Notes: a model not told the origin generated them from the letters alone. A DNA stretch of 64,000 nt from an uncultured Dehalococcoidia bacterium (GCA_951813535.1 OX638345.1:3216608-3280607); one strand, 5' to 3'; shown: positions 9,211 to 18,477, counted from the stretch's first letter. Numbers and translations are program-made.

Positions 9211-9858
9211 CTACAGGCTGTAGCTGCCGATGACACGCCACTGCAGGTCGGTCGCCCATCGCCCGCCGGACCAGTCCTCGCCAGCCGCGTTGGACTCGAA
9301 CCGGGTCAGCGTCAATCGCCACGCCCGTGTGATCTGCGACACCTTGAGTTCGTCGGTGACAGAGCGGGCGAACTCGATGGCGCTGTCAAAGACCGAGTCG
9401 GGCAGGTTAGCATGAGAGAGCAGTGGCATCTGGGGCGGAAAGTCCGGGCCGAACACTCGCCTGGGACCACCCACGCCAGGATTGCGTTCCAAAAGGTCGG
9501 CTACCATCGACTGCAACCGATACAGTGATTCGTTGACCACCTCCGGAGAGAAGTCCAACCAGATGTTCCCATCGTCGTCAGTGTCGCGCGTGGTGGTGAT
9601 CCCGCGGTTGAAGAGGGGGAACCGGGGAGAAACGCGGCGGTAGCGCTCGGCGAGCTGCTCAAGTTCTTGCGCCAACTGGTTCTCTGCCGTCGGATCATCG
9701 ACACCGTCTAAGGGGAAGTAGCCTGACATCAGCATGTGCAGCATGTGCATCTCGGCCGCCCAGCAGGCAAACTGGCCGCAAATCAGCTGTCGGGCCCGGT
9801 AGGACCGGGCGGTGAAGTCAGGGTCGGTGAGCAGGCTCACGCCGTAGCGAACTGACAT
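9211..9858 (-). CDS. Hypothetical protein, possibly 2H-phosphoesterase-like
   Basis: 215 aa. The N-terminal strand-helix-HMLHMLMSGYF pattern and the late strand RLTLTRF resemble the two half-sites of 2H phosphoesterases (2'-5' RNA ligase-like), but the second His is missing, so catalysis is doubtful. Other segments (FNRGITTTRDTD, NIWLDF) fit alternating beta-strands. There is no signal peptide. It is convergent to nothing and lies 33 bp upstream of the inositol monophosphatase-family gene's stop on the same strand. The assignment is weak. Confidence 0.5.
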   Translation of the reverse strand: MSVRYGVSLLTDPDFTARSYRARQLICGQFACWAAEMHMLHMLMSGYFPLDGVDDPTAENQLAQELEQLAERYRRVSPRFPLFNRGITTTRDTDDDGNIWLDFSPEVVNESLYRLQSMVADLLERNPGVGGPRRVFGPDFPPQMPLLSHANLPDSVFDSAIEFARSVTDELKVSQITRAWRLTLTRFESNAAGEDWSGGRWATDLQWRVIGSYSL

Positions 9859-9891
9859 GACGGTACCGTATCGTGCTGACCCTCCGGGCGT

Positions 9892-10839
9892 CTATTTCGA
9901 TGCGCTCAGGGCTTTCTTGACGCCCCGGTACATGCGTCGGAATGGGCGCCGGCGATTATGCAGGTTGTGGGCGATGAGGGGCGCCAGGGTGGGATTTGCC
10001 GCCACCAGCGGCGCTACCCATTTACGCAACTCGGCCATGGTGGGAGCTTTGTCATCCCAGGTCGGCACCAGGGAATCGAGAGGGTGCCATTGCTTGCGCC
10101 CCGACAGCCGGGTCATCACCGTACCGCCAGCCTCCTGCACGGCTACGGCTCCACCGAGCATGTCCCACATCCGCGGCGCGCCGATAACGGCAAACTGCAT
10201 CACGCCGAGGGCCGTCATCGCAAGCTCGTAGGCGATGCTGCCGGTGACGCGGAGTTGACCCAGCGGCTGCCCCTTCAGTCCTTTGCCAACCCGGGTGGAC
10301 GCGCCGAAAGAGCCGGGTAGACCGATGAGACGGTCGCCCCGGGGTTTTTCCGCCTGATACACCGAGACGGGTTCGCCGTCGGCGAACGCTCCCCCGCCAA
10401 CGTGGCAGTGGACCACAACGCCGGAGGCGCTGGCGGAAGGCCACGGGATATAAACGGCGCCGGCCAACGGGCGGCCCCGGTGCAGCACGCCTATGGACGA
10501 AGCGTACACGGGCAAACCGTTCATGAAGTTGGTGGTCCCATCCAGAGGATCGAGCACCCATAGGAAATCGGCGGCCGTCCGCTCGCCGTCGGCGCTGGCG
10601 TCGTCCTCCTCACCCAGAATGCCGTGTTCCGGGAACCGGCGCGCGATCCGGTCAACCAGATAGGCCTGAGTCTCCTTGTCGGCAGCCGTTACCGGATCCT
10701 GCTGCGCCTTGTCCTTGTACTCGACGCTGAGCGCACGCCCGAAGTGGCCGGCCAGCAGGTCGCCAGCACCGCGGGCGAATTCCACCGCGGCGGCTTCGAT
10801 CTCGGCGCCGGTCGATTGTATGCTCAGGTTCGTTGCCAT
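9892..10839 (-). CDS. Inositol monophosphatase-family phosphatase
   Basis: 315 aa from the ATG at 10839. The frame stays open far upstream, but that region carries the divergent SDR and its promoter. GEED, then DPLDGTTNF (metal-binding motif) and the later APRMWDMLGG (WD motif) are the diagnostic IMPase/FBPase/CysQ signatures. It is a Mg-dependent, Li-sensitive sugar- or nucleotide-phosphatase family; the specific substrate (inositol-1-P, PAP or a sugar phosphate) cannot be decided. The basic C-terminus (RRRPFRRMYRG) is unusual. The gene could supply inositol metabolism together with the synthase at 25886, but it is 15 kb away. Confidence 0.85.
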   Translation of the reverse strand: MATNLSIQSTGAEIEAAAVEFARGAGDLLAGHFGRALSVEYKDKAQQDPVTAADKETQAYLVDRIARRFPEHGILGEEDDASADGERTAADFLWVLDPLDGTTNFMNGLPVYASSIGVLHRGRPLAGAVYIPWPSASASGVVVHCHVGGGAFADGEPVSVYQAEKPRGDRLIGLPGSFGASTRVGKGLKGQPLGQLRVTGSIAYELAMTALGVMQFAVIGAPRMWDMLGGAVAVQEAGGTVMTRLSGRKQWHPLDSLVPTWDDKAPTMAELRKWVAPLVAANPTLAPLIAHNLHNRRRPFRRMYRGVKKALSASK

Positions 10840-10848
10840 ACCGCCGCG

Positions 10849-10854
10849 ATTGTA
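10849..10854 (-). promoter_or_regulatory. -10 box for the IMPase-family gene
   Basis: On the minus strand TACAAT ends 9-10 nt before the ATG at 10839. A start 6-8 nt downstream would give an essentially leaderless transcript. No strong -35 is visible. Confidence 0.35.
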
Positions 10855-10938
10855 CACCATTGCCGTATGGCGGCTGGAGCGTCCGAACCGGAGCGAGGAA
10901 GAGGCCGACCGGTCGCCGTCGAAAGCAGGATCGGCTGT

Positions 10939-10944
10939 TATAAT
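10939..10944 (+). promoter_or_regulatory. -10 box for the SDR at 10973
   Basis: TATAAT, followed by GGAGG at 10961-10965 and the ATG at 10973. It faces away from the IMPase promoter, making a divergent pair in about 130 bp. Confidence 0.4.
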
Positions 10945-10972
10945 CCCGTGCAGCATTCGAGGAGGCCGGGCA

Positions 10973-11764
10973 ATGGACCTGCAACTGAACGGTAAGGTGG
11001 CGATAGTGGGCGGCGCCAGTCGGGGACTGGGGCGAGCATGCTCCGAGGTGCTGGCGGAAGAGGGAGCCCGCGTTGCCATGTGCGCGCGAACTCCGGGCCC
11101 GCTGGAACAGGCCGCGGACGAGATACGCGCGGCCACGGGCGCTGATATCTTCACCTACGCCGGCGATCTGGACAACGAAGAGACCATCGCCGAGTTGGTG
11201 GCGCACACGGCCTCGCACTTCGGGCAAATTGACATCATGATCAACAACTCGGGTGGGCCTCCCCAGGCATACGCCAAGGACTCCACGGAAGAGCTGTGGC
11301 AGGTTTCAGCCAACCGATCACTGTTTTTCTTCGCCCGTATGACGCGGGAGGCACTGCCGCACCTGCGCGCTCAGGGCGGCGGGCGGATCATCAATATCCT
11401 GGCCAGCACCGTCTACACACCCATCCCCAACCTGGCCCTTTCTGCGGCGACCCGCATGGGCGTCATCGGGTTCATGAAGAACCTGGCCGACGACCTGGGG
11501 AACGAGAACATCCTGATCAACAACGTTTGTCCCGGCAGCATCATGTCGGACCGCATGATGGAGAACGTGGAGGACCGGGCGCGTACCCAGGGCATCCCGC
11601 TGGAGGACGCCCTGGCCCAGCGGGCCGAACAGACGGCCCTGAAGCGCATCGGCGAACCTCGAGAACTGGCGTACCTGGTGGCATTCCTCGCCTCTTCCCG
11701 CTCCAGCTACATCACCGGCACGACCATGCTGGTCGACGGCGGGCTGGTCCGGTCGGTCATGTAG
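10973..11764 (+). CDS. SDR-family oxidoreductase lacking the canonical Tyr-Lys pair
   Basis: 263 aa from the ATG at 10973, preceded by GGAGG at 8 nt spacing; a longer frame begins at 10676 inside the divergent gene. GGASRGLG binds cofactor and NNSG matches NNAG. Where classical SDRs have YxxxK this protein has SAATR, as in the atypical BKR-like SDR subgroup (LSNxxR). The C-terminus YITGTTMLVDGG is normal. It may be a reductase with an altered active site or a non-catalytic paralogue. The TPR gene follows 8 nt after its stop, so they form an operon. Confidence 0.85.
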   Translation: MDLQLNGKVAIVGGASRGLGRACSEVLAEEGARVAMCARTPGPLEQAADEIRAATGADIFTYAGDLDNEETIAELVAHTASHFGQIDIMINNSGGPPQAYAKDSTEELWQVSANRSLFFFARMTREALPHLRAQGGGRIINILASTVYTPIPNLALSAATRMGVIGFMKNLADDLGNENILINNVCPGSIMSDRMMENVEDRARTQGIPLEDALAQRAEQTALKRIGEPRELAYLVAFLASSRSSYITGTTMLVDGGLVRSVM

Positions 11765-11772
11765 GGCGAAAC

Positions 11773-12132
11773 GTGACTTCCCGGAACACACCCATTCAGC
11801 CTCCAGAGCCGGAAACCCCGGAAGAGTACGTGGACCGCGGCAACCGCTATAGCCGGAACGGGGTTTACGAGCGCGCCATCGCAGATTACACGGCGGCACT
11901 CGAACTTGATGCCGGGTGCGCCGATGCCTGGTTCAACCGGGGCGTTTCCTGGTACGAGGTAGGCGAGTACCAGCAGTCGATCGACGACCTGACCGAGGCA
12001 ATCCGGCTGGACCCGGACGACGATAACTACTACTCGCGGCGGTCGCTATCATATCTGTTCAACGACCAGCCGGACGAAGCGCAGGCGGACATGGACACCA
12101 GCGAGGAGATTCGTCTGCGCTCCTGGCAGTAG
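11773..12132 (+). CDS. Small TPR-repeat protein
   Basis: 119 aa from a GTG at 11773, 8 nt after the SDR stop. After a Pro/Glu-rich N-terminal tail there are about two and a half tetratricopeptide repeats: YVDRGNRYSRNGVYERAI, then AWFNRGVSWYEVGEYQQSI, then a YYSRRSLSYL unit. TPRs are protein-protein interaction modules. No signal peptide, so cytoplasmic. The tight coupling suggests it works with the preceding SDR, but no partner can be named. Confidence 0.75.
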   Translation: MTSRNTPIQPPEPETPEEYVDRGNRYSRNGVYERAIADYTAALELDAGCADAWFNRGVSWYEVGEYQQSIDDLTEAIRLDPDDDNYYSRRSLSYLFNDQPDEAQADMDTSEEIRLRSWQ

Positions 12133-12163
12133 GACGCAGCCCACGCAGAGGGGTCGGCAAGGG

Positions 12164-13477
12164 CTATCTTGACCCTCCGATCTGTTGTCCCCCTTCCGCG
12201 GCTTCGCGCCCTGGACGCGTCGCCGTGAGCATCAGCAGGGAGACCACCGCAAGGTTGATGCCGAAGGCCAGGAACGCTCCCTGGTAGCTGCCCACCCGGT
12301 CCACCGCCAGCCCGGCGGCAATGGGACCCAGCGCCTGCCCACCCACCTGCGCCGCCAATCCCCAGGCGCGGATCGCCCCCAAGTGAAGCCGCCCGAAATA
12401 GTCGGCCCACACCAGGCGGCCGATGATGTGCAGTCCGCCCACGCCGAAGCCCAGAATGAATGCGCCCAGTACGCCAAAGGCGATATCGCTGGCAAACGCC
12501 GTGGTTATGGCGCCACAGGACACCACCAACCCCGACCCCAACATGACGAAACGCGCCGCCGTCCGCTGCGATATAGCTGACCAGAAGATACTGGCAGGGA
12601 CCTGGGATATGGCGAAGGTGCTGGCCGTCCACACGGCGATCGAGGCCGGCACCCCCTGGTCGACGAAGTGCGGCACCTGATGCAACGATACGCCGGCCTG
12701 CACGATGAAGCTGGCAAAGGCAAACAGCACCATGAACCAGAACGCGCGTGTCCTGGTGGCCTGGCGGAGCGTGAAGTTGATTTCGTCCTGAACTCTCTGT
12801 GGCCGCCGCGTCGATGACCTCTGACGGGCGGCGGCAGTTTCCTTTCCCCCATCCGGCTCGAGCCCCAGGTCCTCCGGCCGTCTGGCCATCAACAGCATCG
12901 CGGGCACCACTCCCACAGCTACCGTCCACGCGCCGAGCGCATACCACGCCGTGTCCCAACCCCAGACCCCGATGATCGCCTGCGCCGCCAATGGCATAAC
13001 CGCGAGTCCAGATCCCTGTGAGACATGGTTGAGCGCCAGCGCAAAGGGACGGCGACGAATGAACCAGTTGCTGACCGCCACCGATGTCCCAAGTTCCAGC
13101 GGGCTGGCAAATACCATGCGGCCCGGCACGTACAACAGGTAGAACAGCCAGATATGGTTCACCGCGCCCAGCGCCACCGCGCATAGGCCGGCGATCCCCG
13201 ACGAGATCCCCACCACCATACCGGCACCGTAGCGGTCCAATACCGGACCAACCAGGGGAGCCGCGACCACCCCCACCACCCCGCCCAAGCTGACCGCCCC
13301 GGCCACCTGGGCTCGGGTCCAGCCGAATTGTTCAGACATGGGGACCACGAACACCGTCAGCACGGCGACGGACATCAGCGGGCGCGACGAATAGGAGGCG
13401 ACTCCCGACAGTCCCAGGATGACCCATCCGTAGTAGAAGGGAGTGGCCCGCGCGGCACGGGTCTGCAGGGCGCGCAT
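12164..13477 (-). CDS. MFS transporter, monocarboxylate-porter-like
   Basis: 437 aa, 12 predicted membrane helices with a charged central loop (about residues 200-235). The N-terminus FYYGWVILGLSGVASY and the TM1-TM2 loop with FVVPMSEQFGWTRAQVAGA are typical of the oxalate/formate and monocarboxylate porter branch. It is a paralogue of the porter at 20444, sharing the same N-terminal pattern. The substrate is presumably an organic acid. It diverges from nadE across a ~180-bp promoter region and converges on the TPR gene. Confidence 0.85.
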   Translation of the reverse strand: MRALQTRAARATPFYYGWVILGLSGVASYSSRPLMSVAVLTVFVVPMSEQFGWTRAQVAGAVSLGGVVGVVAAPLVGPVLDRYGAGMVVGISSGIAGLCAVALGAVNHIWLFYLLYVPGRMVFASPLELGTSVAVSNWFIRRRPFALALNHVSQGSGLAVMPLAAQAIIGVWGWDTAWYALGAWTVAVGVVPAMLLMARRPEDLGLEPDGGKETAAARQRSSTRRPQRVQDEINFTLRQATRTRAFWFMVLFAFASFIVQAGVSLHQVPHFVDQGVPASIAVWTASTFAISQVPASIFWSAISQRTAARFVMLGSGLVVSCGAITTAFASDIAFGVLGAFILGFGVGGLHIIGRLVWADYFGRLHLGAIRAWGLAAQVGGQALGPIAAGLAVDRVGSYQGAFLAFGINLAVVSLLMLTATRPGREAAEGGQQIGGSR

Positions 13478-13604
13478 CAGCGGGACGGAGTGCCGCCGAC
13501 ACAGCCGGCCATGGCGGCTGCGCGGCGAAGAACGGAAGCCAGGTTCACAAGATCACGTCGGCCAGTTGGCCGGCGTCCCTGAACCCCGACCGAAATTCCG
13601 TGGG

Positions 13605-13610
13605 ATTATA
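13605..13610 (-). promoter_or_regulatory. -10 box for the MFS gene at 13477
   Basis: TATAAT on the minus strand about 130 bp before the MFS start. It faces away from the nadE -10 box at 13646. Confidence 0.35.
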
Positions 13611-13645
13611 GCAGGAACCCCACCGGCCCCATTTCACGCCTAAGT

Positions 13646-13651
13646 TATAAT
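13646..13651 (+). promoter_or_regulatory. -10 box of a probably leaderless nadE transcript
   Basis: TATAAT ends only 6 nt before the nadE ATG at 13658. Transcription starting at the usual 6-8 nt distance would begin at or next to the start codon. No ribosome binding site precedes the ATG, which supports leaderless translation. Confidence 0.5.
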
Positions 13652-13657
13652 GCGTGG

Positions 13658-15412
13658 ATGCAGCGCACGCTCCGATTGGCCCTGGCCCAATTCAACCCCA
13701 CCGTCGGCGACATTCCCGGCAACACCTCCCGCATCATAGAGTTGATCGAGGAAGCGCGGGCGCGACACGCGGACGTGGTCGCGTTCCCCGAATTGGCAAT
13801 TACGGGTTACCCGCCGGAAGACCTGCTGTTCAAGCCGTCGTTTCTGTCCGACTGCGCGGTCGCAGTGGAGCGGGTAGCGGCGGCCACGCGGGGTATTGCC
13901 GCGTTCGTGGGCTGCCCCGACATTCTGGCCAGCCAAAACGACGTGGCGAACGCCGCCGCCATCATCAACGACGGTCGGGTCCTGGACTGGTACCACAAGA
14001 TGTACCTCCCCAACTACGGTGTCTTCGACGAGGATCGCTATTTCCGGCGCGGAGACGAGTGCCCGGTCTACATCATCAACGGGACCCCGGTCGGCGTCGG
14101 CATCTGCGAGGACATCTGGTACCCAATTGGGCCCATCGCGGTGCAGCGTGAAGCTGGCGCCGAGGTGATCGTCAACATCAACGCGTCGCCGTTCCATGCC
14201 GGAAAGGCCGGCCAGCGCGAGCGGATGATCGCCACGCGGGCCGCCGATCACGGCGTATTCGTCGCCTACCTCAACGCGGTGGGCGGGCAGGACGAGTTGG
14301 TATTCGACGGGGCCAGCGTGATCTGCTCCCCCGACGGAGCCGTGATCGCTCGCGGTCCTGCATTCGAGGACAGCCTGATTGTGGCCGACCTGAACGTCGA
14401 ATCGGTGTTCCGCCAAAGGCTGCGGGACCCGCGCGCCCGCAAGGAAGACCCGCAGATCCTAAGCGAGGTGGGCCAGGCCCGCGTGACAAAAGTATCCGAA
14501 CACCGCCTGTCAGACCGCCAGCAAGCACAACGGTTGCTGTGCCGGTCGCTGGAGGACACGGAGGAGGTGTACCAGGCCCTGGTGGTGGGTACTCGCGACT
14601 ACGTGCGCAAATCCGGTTTCGGCCGTGCCCTCATCGGCCTATCGGGCGGCATTGACTCCGCCCTCACCGCAACGGTGGCCGTCGACGCTCTCGGCGCAGA
14701 GAACGTGGTTGGCGTAACCATGCCGTCGCGCTACTCCTCGGAGGGCAGCGTCGCGGATTCCCAGGAACTGGCCGACAACCTCGGGATCAGCCTGTGGCGC
14801 ATCTCCATCGAGCCGGCGCACCATGCCTTCACCGAAATGCTGGCAGCGCACTTTGCCGGAACCGAGGCCAACGTCGCGGAGGAGAACGTGCAGGCCCGCA
14901 TCCGCGGCAACGTACTGATGACCATCTCCAACAAGTTCGGTTGGCTGGTGCTCACCACCGGCAACAAGAGCGAGATGGCCATGGGATACGCAACGCTGTA
15001 CGGCGACATGGCCGGCGGTTTCGCGGTGCTGAAGGACGTGCCCAAGACGCTGGTGTACGAGCTGTGCCGGTGGCGCAACGCCCGCACGGGCAACGGACGT
15101 CCGTTGATCCCGCAGACGGTGCTGGACAAACCGCCCAGCGCAGAGCTGCGTCCCGACCAGACCGACCAGGACACTCTGCCCCCCTACGATTTGCTGGACC
15201 CGATCATCAAGGCGTACGTCGAGGACGATTACGGGTACGCCGACATGGTGGCGATGGGGCACCGCCCCGAATGGGTGCAGCAGGTCATCTCTGCGGTGGA
15301 CCGCAACGAGTACAAGCGGCGGCAGGCGCCGCCCGGGGTGAAGATCACGCCGCGAGCGTTCGGGAAAGACCGGCGTCTGCCCATCGTAAACCGCTACCGT
15401 CAGACGTCCTAG
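13658..15412 (+). CDS. nadE: Glutamine-dependent NAD+ synthetase
   Basis: 584 aa, two domains. The N-terminal nitrilase-type glutaminase (about 1-270) has the catalytic triad E45, K114 and C150 in ELAITGYPPEDLL, HKMYLPNYGVF and GICEDIWYP. The C-terminal synthetase (about 300-584) has the P-loop LSGGIDSAL (329-334 for SGGIDS) and the GNKSEMAMGY segment. It converts deamido-NAD, ATP and glutamine to NAD in the last step of NAD biosynthesis. Its stop overlaps the convergent Uma2 gene by 4 bp. A TATAAT 7 nt before the ATG suggests a leaderless mRNA. Confidence 0.95.
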   Translation: MQRTLRLALAQFNPTVGDIPGNTSRIIELIEEARARHADVVAFPELAITGYPPEDLLFKPSFLSDCAVAVERVAAATRGIAAFVGCPDILASQNDVANAAAIINDGRVLDWYHKMYLPNYGVFDEDRYFRRGDECPVYIINGTPVGVGICEDIWYPIGPIAVQREAGAEVIVNINASPFHAGKAGQRERMIATRAADHGVFVAYLNAVGGQDELVFDGASVICSPDGAVIARGPAFEDSLIVADLNVESVFRQRLRDPRARKEDPQILSEVGQARVTKVSEHRLSDRQQAQRLLCRSLEDTEEVYQALVVGTRDYVRKSGFGRALIGLSGGIDSALTATVAVDALGAENVVGVTMPSRYSSEGSVADSQELADNLGISLWRISIEPAHHAFTEMLAAHFAGTEANVAEENVQARIRGNVLMTISNKFGWLVLTTGNKSEMAMGYATLYGDMAGGFAVLKDVPKTLVYELCRWRNARTGNGRPLIPQTVLDKPPSAELRPDQTDQDTLPPYDLLDPIIKAYVEDDYGYADMVAMGHRPEWVQQVISAVDRNEYKRRQAPPGVKITPRAFGKDRRLPIVNRYRQTS

Positions 15413-15966
15413 TTCCCCAATATCTCCCGCACCGAGCAACTGAACCCCGGCAAGACCTCACCAACGTCCAGCGTGTCATCCATGGCAAGTGTGACAGCTG
15501 GCAGGTTCGGCTGCCGCAGCCGTATCGTGCTGGTTTCGGGGTTTATCACCAGCGCTATCTGCACCCCGTGGCTCAGCCACATGGTGGCCTTGTCGTCCAC
15601 CTCCCGCTCCGAATCACTGGGCGATTTGATTTCCACTACAAGGTCGGGCGCTACCGGGCAGTAACCATCAACGTCGGCATCGAGCGGCAGCCGCTCCGCG
15701 GAAACGTAGGCGAGGTCCGGCTCGCGAACCGTGTCGGGGTTTCTTTCCAAAAGCACACCCGAATCGGAACCGAATACATGGCCTAGATGTCCCTGCTCAA
15801 CATGGGCATCCATCCTGCCACCGAGCCGGATTGCTATCTTGCCGTGCTTCACTCCCGCTGGCATCGTTTCGTGCAGCACCCCCCGGATCAATTCACCTCT
15901 GACCCCTTGACTGTCCAGACGGAGCAAGTCATCCGCTGTAAGCAGTTTTGGTTTGGCAGTTGTCAT
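15409..15966 (-). CDS. Uma2-family (DUF820) endonuclease-like protein
   Basis: 185 aa from the ATG at 15966; the frame runs upstream through the methyltransferase gene but without support. It begins with LTADDLLRL and has RGELIRGVLHETMPAG, then GVLLERNPDTVREPDLAYVS and the core PDLVVEIKSPSDSE. The last is the D...ExK motif of the Uma2/DUF820 PD-(D/E)XK fold. These proteins are common in Chloroflexota and cyanobacteria and their role is unproven. The stop overlaps nadE by 4 bp. Confidence 0.85.
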   Translation of the reverse strand: MTTAKPKLLTADDLLRLDSQGVRGELIRGVLHETMPAGVKHGKIAIRLGGRMDAHVEQGHLGHVFGSDSGVLLERNPDTVREPDLAYVSAERLPLDADVDGYCPVAPDLVVEIKSPSDSEREVDDKATMWLSHGVQIALVINPETSTIRLRQPNLPAVTLAMDDTLDVGEVLPGFSCSVREILGN

Positions 15967-16000
15967 CGCAGCGCCCTCGGAGGATGTCCCGGATAGTGTA

Positions 16001-16657
16001 TCACCCACCCGCATCGTTCCCGCCGCCGGTTTCTTTGTAGGCGAACACGGCGAAGAGGGGATCGCCGGGCGGCGCCATGTCCGGATTGGCGATGCCGCCG
16101 CGCACGCCGTTGAAGCCGCCGGCGTGCTGCATGTAGGAGGCCACCAGCTCGATGTGATCCTCGTCGTTGGTGGAGCGCCAGACCCGCACCGCCTTGGTCG
16201 GGAAGCAGCGGTTGGAGAAGGTGACGATGAACACGCCGCCGGGTCGGAGAACACGGGAGACTTCGGCGAACAGGATCACCGGCTGCGTCAGGTACTGCAC
16301 CGACACCGTGATGACCACGGCGTCGAAGGATGCGTCTTGGAAGGGCAGGGACGGATCAACGTTGATGTCCTTGAGCAGGTATTCGCTCAGTTGCGGGTTG
16401 TCCGCCATCTCCGACGCGTTCATGCCGAGACCGACGATCCGATGGCGCGGATGCTCCTCGGGCCAGTGGGTGCGCCAGCTGCTCATCAGGTCCAGCACCT
16501 CGGCGTTCTCCGGTATCAACTGCTGGAAGAGACGGCCCACCGCCACGATCGCGCCGTCGTCGATGTGCACCACGAGGCGGGGCATGGTGTAGAACTCGGC
16601 GTCGTTGGATTCGTCATCCCGCTGGAAGAACTCCGGCGGAAAGCGTTGGGGGTCCAT
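16001..16657 (-). CDS. SAM-dependent methyltransferase-like protein
   Basis: 218 aa from the ATG at 16657, with AGGAGG 12 nt upstream on the minus strand; ATG 16714 would add 19 residues. EVLDLMSSW is a variant motif I, IVGLGMN follows, then LPFQDASFDAVVITVSVQYL and LRPGGVFIVTFSNRCFP are class I methyltransferase motifs. This compact DLMSSW subfamily is widespread and uncharacterised. It is 34 bp upstream of the Uma2 start and likely co-transcribed with it. Confidence 0.8.
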   Translation of the reverse strand: MDPQRFPPEFFQRDDESNDAEFYTMPRLVVHIDDGAIVAVGRLFQQLIPENAEVLDLMSSWRTHWPEEHPRHRIVGLGMNASEMADNPQLSEYLLKDINVDPSLPFQDASFDAVVITVSVQYLTQPVILFAEVSRVLRPGGVFIVTFSNRCFPTKAVRVWRSTNDEDHIELVASYMQHAGGFNGVRGGIANPDMAPPGDPLFAVFAYKETGGGNDAGG

Positions 16658-16845
16658 TACCAAACCCAACCTCCTGATGAGCGCCGCCTGTCCGGTGGGG
16701 GTTTGGAAGCGCATGGTGTCCGGCTGACCTGGGACTTGAGGAACGGGGTTCCCGTCGGGGATTGTAACACCGGAGCGGCGGTTCAAATGGAAAGGGCCGC
16801 TGCGACGGCCCGGGGATTCGGTGCGAACAGCAGAGACGGCGAGTG

Positions 16846-18477
16846 TCATGGACGGAAAGAGTTCAGAATCGTCTCTCGTTCTCGACTGTATGTCGCGAGC
16901 ACCTCTTCGCAGATGGCGAAATCCGTTACGAAACCGAATGGTTTGCTGGGAAACGAGGAGGATATACCGACCAGCGCCACGTGGGAGCGCATGCAGTCAT
17001 CTTCTGATACGCGGGATCGGTATTCCAGGCGAAAAACATTGTGACCACCAACCTCCACCGGACGAGCGGACACTCTCTCCACATAGTGCCAGTTTTCGCC
17101 GAGTAGCAATGGAAGGTAACCATTCCAAAAAAAATCAGTGAGGATGACAAGTTCACGATTCGGGTCAACGAAGGGAGGGGATATCCGGAACGTTCTGATG
17201 ATCCCGCTGCGTTCATCACCATAGGCATTAAACCAAGCGAACTGTCTGGTCAGAAACTCCGTGCTCTCGTCAGACATGTACCACCCTCGGGGAACGTTGA
17301 TACTGTAACGGTAGTCATACCGCAGATTTCGGTAAGTGGCCTCAAACGGTCCCCCAGCCAGGTATGTATCGAGCCGGTCTCTTATTTCGTTGCTCGCGAC
17401 GGAAAAATTCAAACCGGGCACGTTGCCTAGACTGCCGTCCGGCAGAATTTCCAAAAGTCCCAGGGTATTGACTCCGATGACACGGCCATATTGATCAATC
17501 AACGGCCCTCCGCTGTTGCCAGAATTTATGTCCGCATCGGTCTGAACAAAATCGGTATCGAAAATGATGCGATGCGGCGCCGAGATTATCCCCTGTGTTA
17601 ATGTAGGGGCGGTGCCCACCTCACCGCTGAACGGAAAACCCCATGCCGTTACCGGGTCACCGTAAGCCACTGCATCGGAATTCGCCAGGTCCACGGTATT
17701 GAAGACCCGATTGGAGTTCAGTTGTACCGCCGCCAGATCAGTCAGTATGCCTTTGCCCAGCACCCGGCCACTGAACTCCAACAACGCGCCCTCTGGGGTT
17801 TCCAAGCGCGCGATTATATTTTCGCCATCATCTACCACGTGGCGGTTCGTAATCATTAGGCCGTCGGAGCGAATTACGAACCCGGACCCAAATCCGGTGG
17901 GGCCTTCCTCGTCCAAGGCCGTCACATGGACCAAGCCGGGCCGAACCGCGCTCGAGATCTCAGCGATGGTCAGCGGACGCCCGGTGATCGGCGGCGGCTC
18001 CGGGGCGACGACGGGGCAGGAACCGCCATGGTCCGCGAGAGTGAGGTACTGCCAGTAGGGCGCGTTGGGCCAAGTGGGCTGCCCGTAACGCGAGCTATTC
18101 GCCAGAACGGTACACGCGTGATAGGCCCCTTCCTGTAGCCCATACAGCGTGTAAGTGGGACGGTCCTGGCTGACGTTTGGGGCGTCAACGTCGACGTATA
18201 CGAACGCCTGCCGCCAGTTCCGGGTGTTGCTCGCTTTCGCCTTCGGATAGTCCCGGTCCATGTTGACGCAGCCCACTCGGTAGTGGGTGGCGCCGTGGGA
18301 CGAACTCCAGGTGATGATAACTTCACCCGGATTGAACCCGTTGACGGCGCGGATGTTGGTAGGGGGCGCGGCGGCGCTCTGTGCTTCTGCCGGCATAACG
18401 CTGCTCACGGCCGCAGCGAACATGGTTACGACTAGCAGAACGGGAAGCGCTTTCAGTAATCTCATCGCCGATCTCAA
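16846..18477 (-). CDS. Secreted trypsin-like serine protease with an N-terminal Fn3-like domain
   Basis: 543 aa. A signal peptide (about 1-33, ending AEA) precedes a fibronectin-III-like domain (about 38-147) and then an S1C/DegP-type protease domain with H213 (TNRHVVDD), D247 (LTDLAAV) and S322 (SGNSGGPL). No PDZ domain follows; the C-terminal ~150 residues are an unrecognised beta-rich region. It should act at the cell surface. It lies 36 bp downstream of the small secreted gene 18514-19098 on the same strand; the next gene downstream is the methyltransferase, about 190 bp further. Confidence 0.88.
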   Translation of the reverse strand: MRSAMRLLKALPVLLVVTMFAAAVSSVMPAEAQSAAAPPTNIRAVNGFNPGEVIITWSSSHGATHYRVGCVNMDRDYPKAKASNTRNWRQAFVYVDVDAPNVSQDRPTYTLYGLQEGAYHACTVLANSSRYGQPTWPNAPYWQYLTLADHGGSCPVVAPEPPPITGRPLTIAEISSAVRPGLVHVTALDEEGPTGFGSGFVIRSDGLMITNRHVVDDGENIIARLETPEGALLEFSGRVLGKGILTDLAAVQLNSNRVFNTVDLANSDAVAYGDPVTAWGFPFSGEVGTAPTLTQGIISAPHRIIFDTDFVQTDADINSGNSGGPLIDQYGRVIGVNTLGLLEILPDGSLGNVPGLNFSVASNEIRDRLDTYLAGGPFEATYRNLRYDYRYSINVPRGWYMSDESTEFLTRQFAWFNAYGDERSGIIRTFRISPPFVDPNRELVILTDFFWNGYLPLLLGENWHYVERVSARPVEVGGHNVFRLEYRSRVSEDDCMRSHVALVGISSSFPSKPFGFVTDFAICEEVLATYSRERETILNSFRP

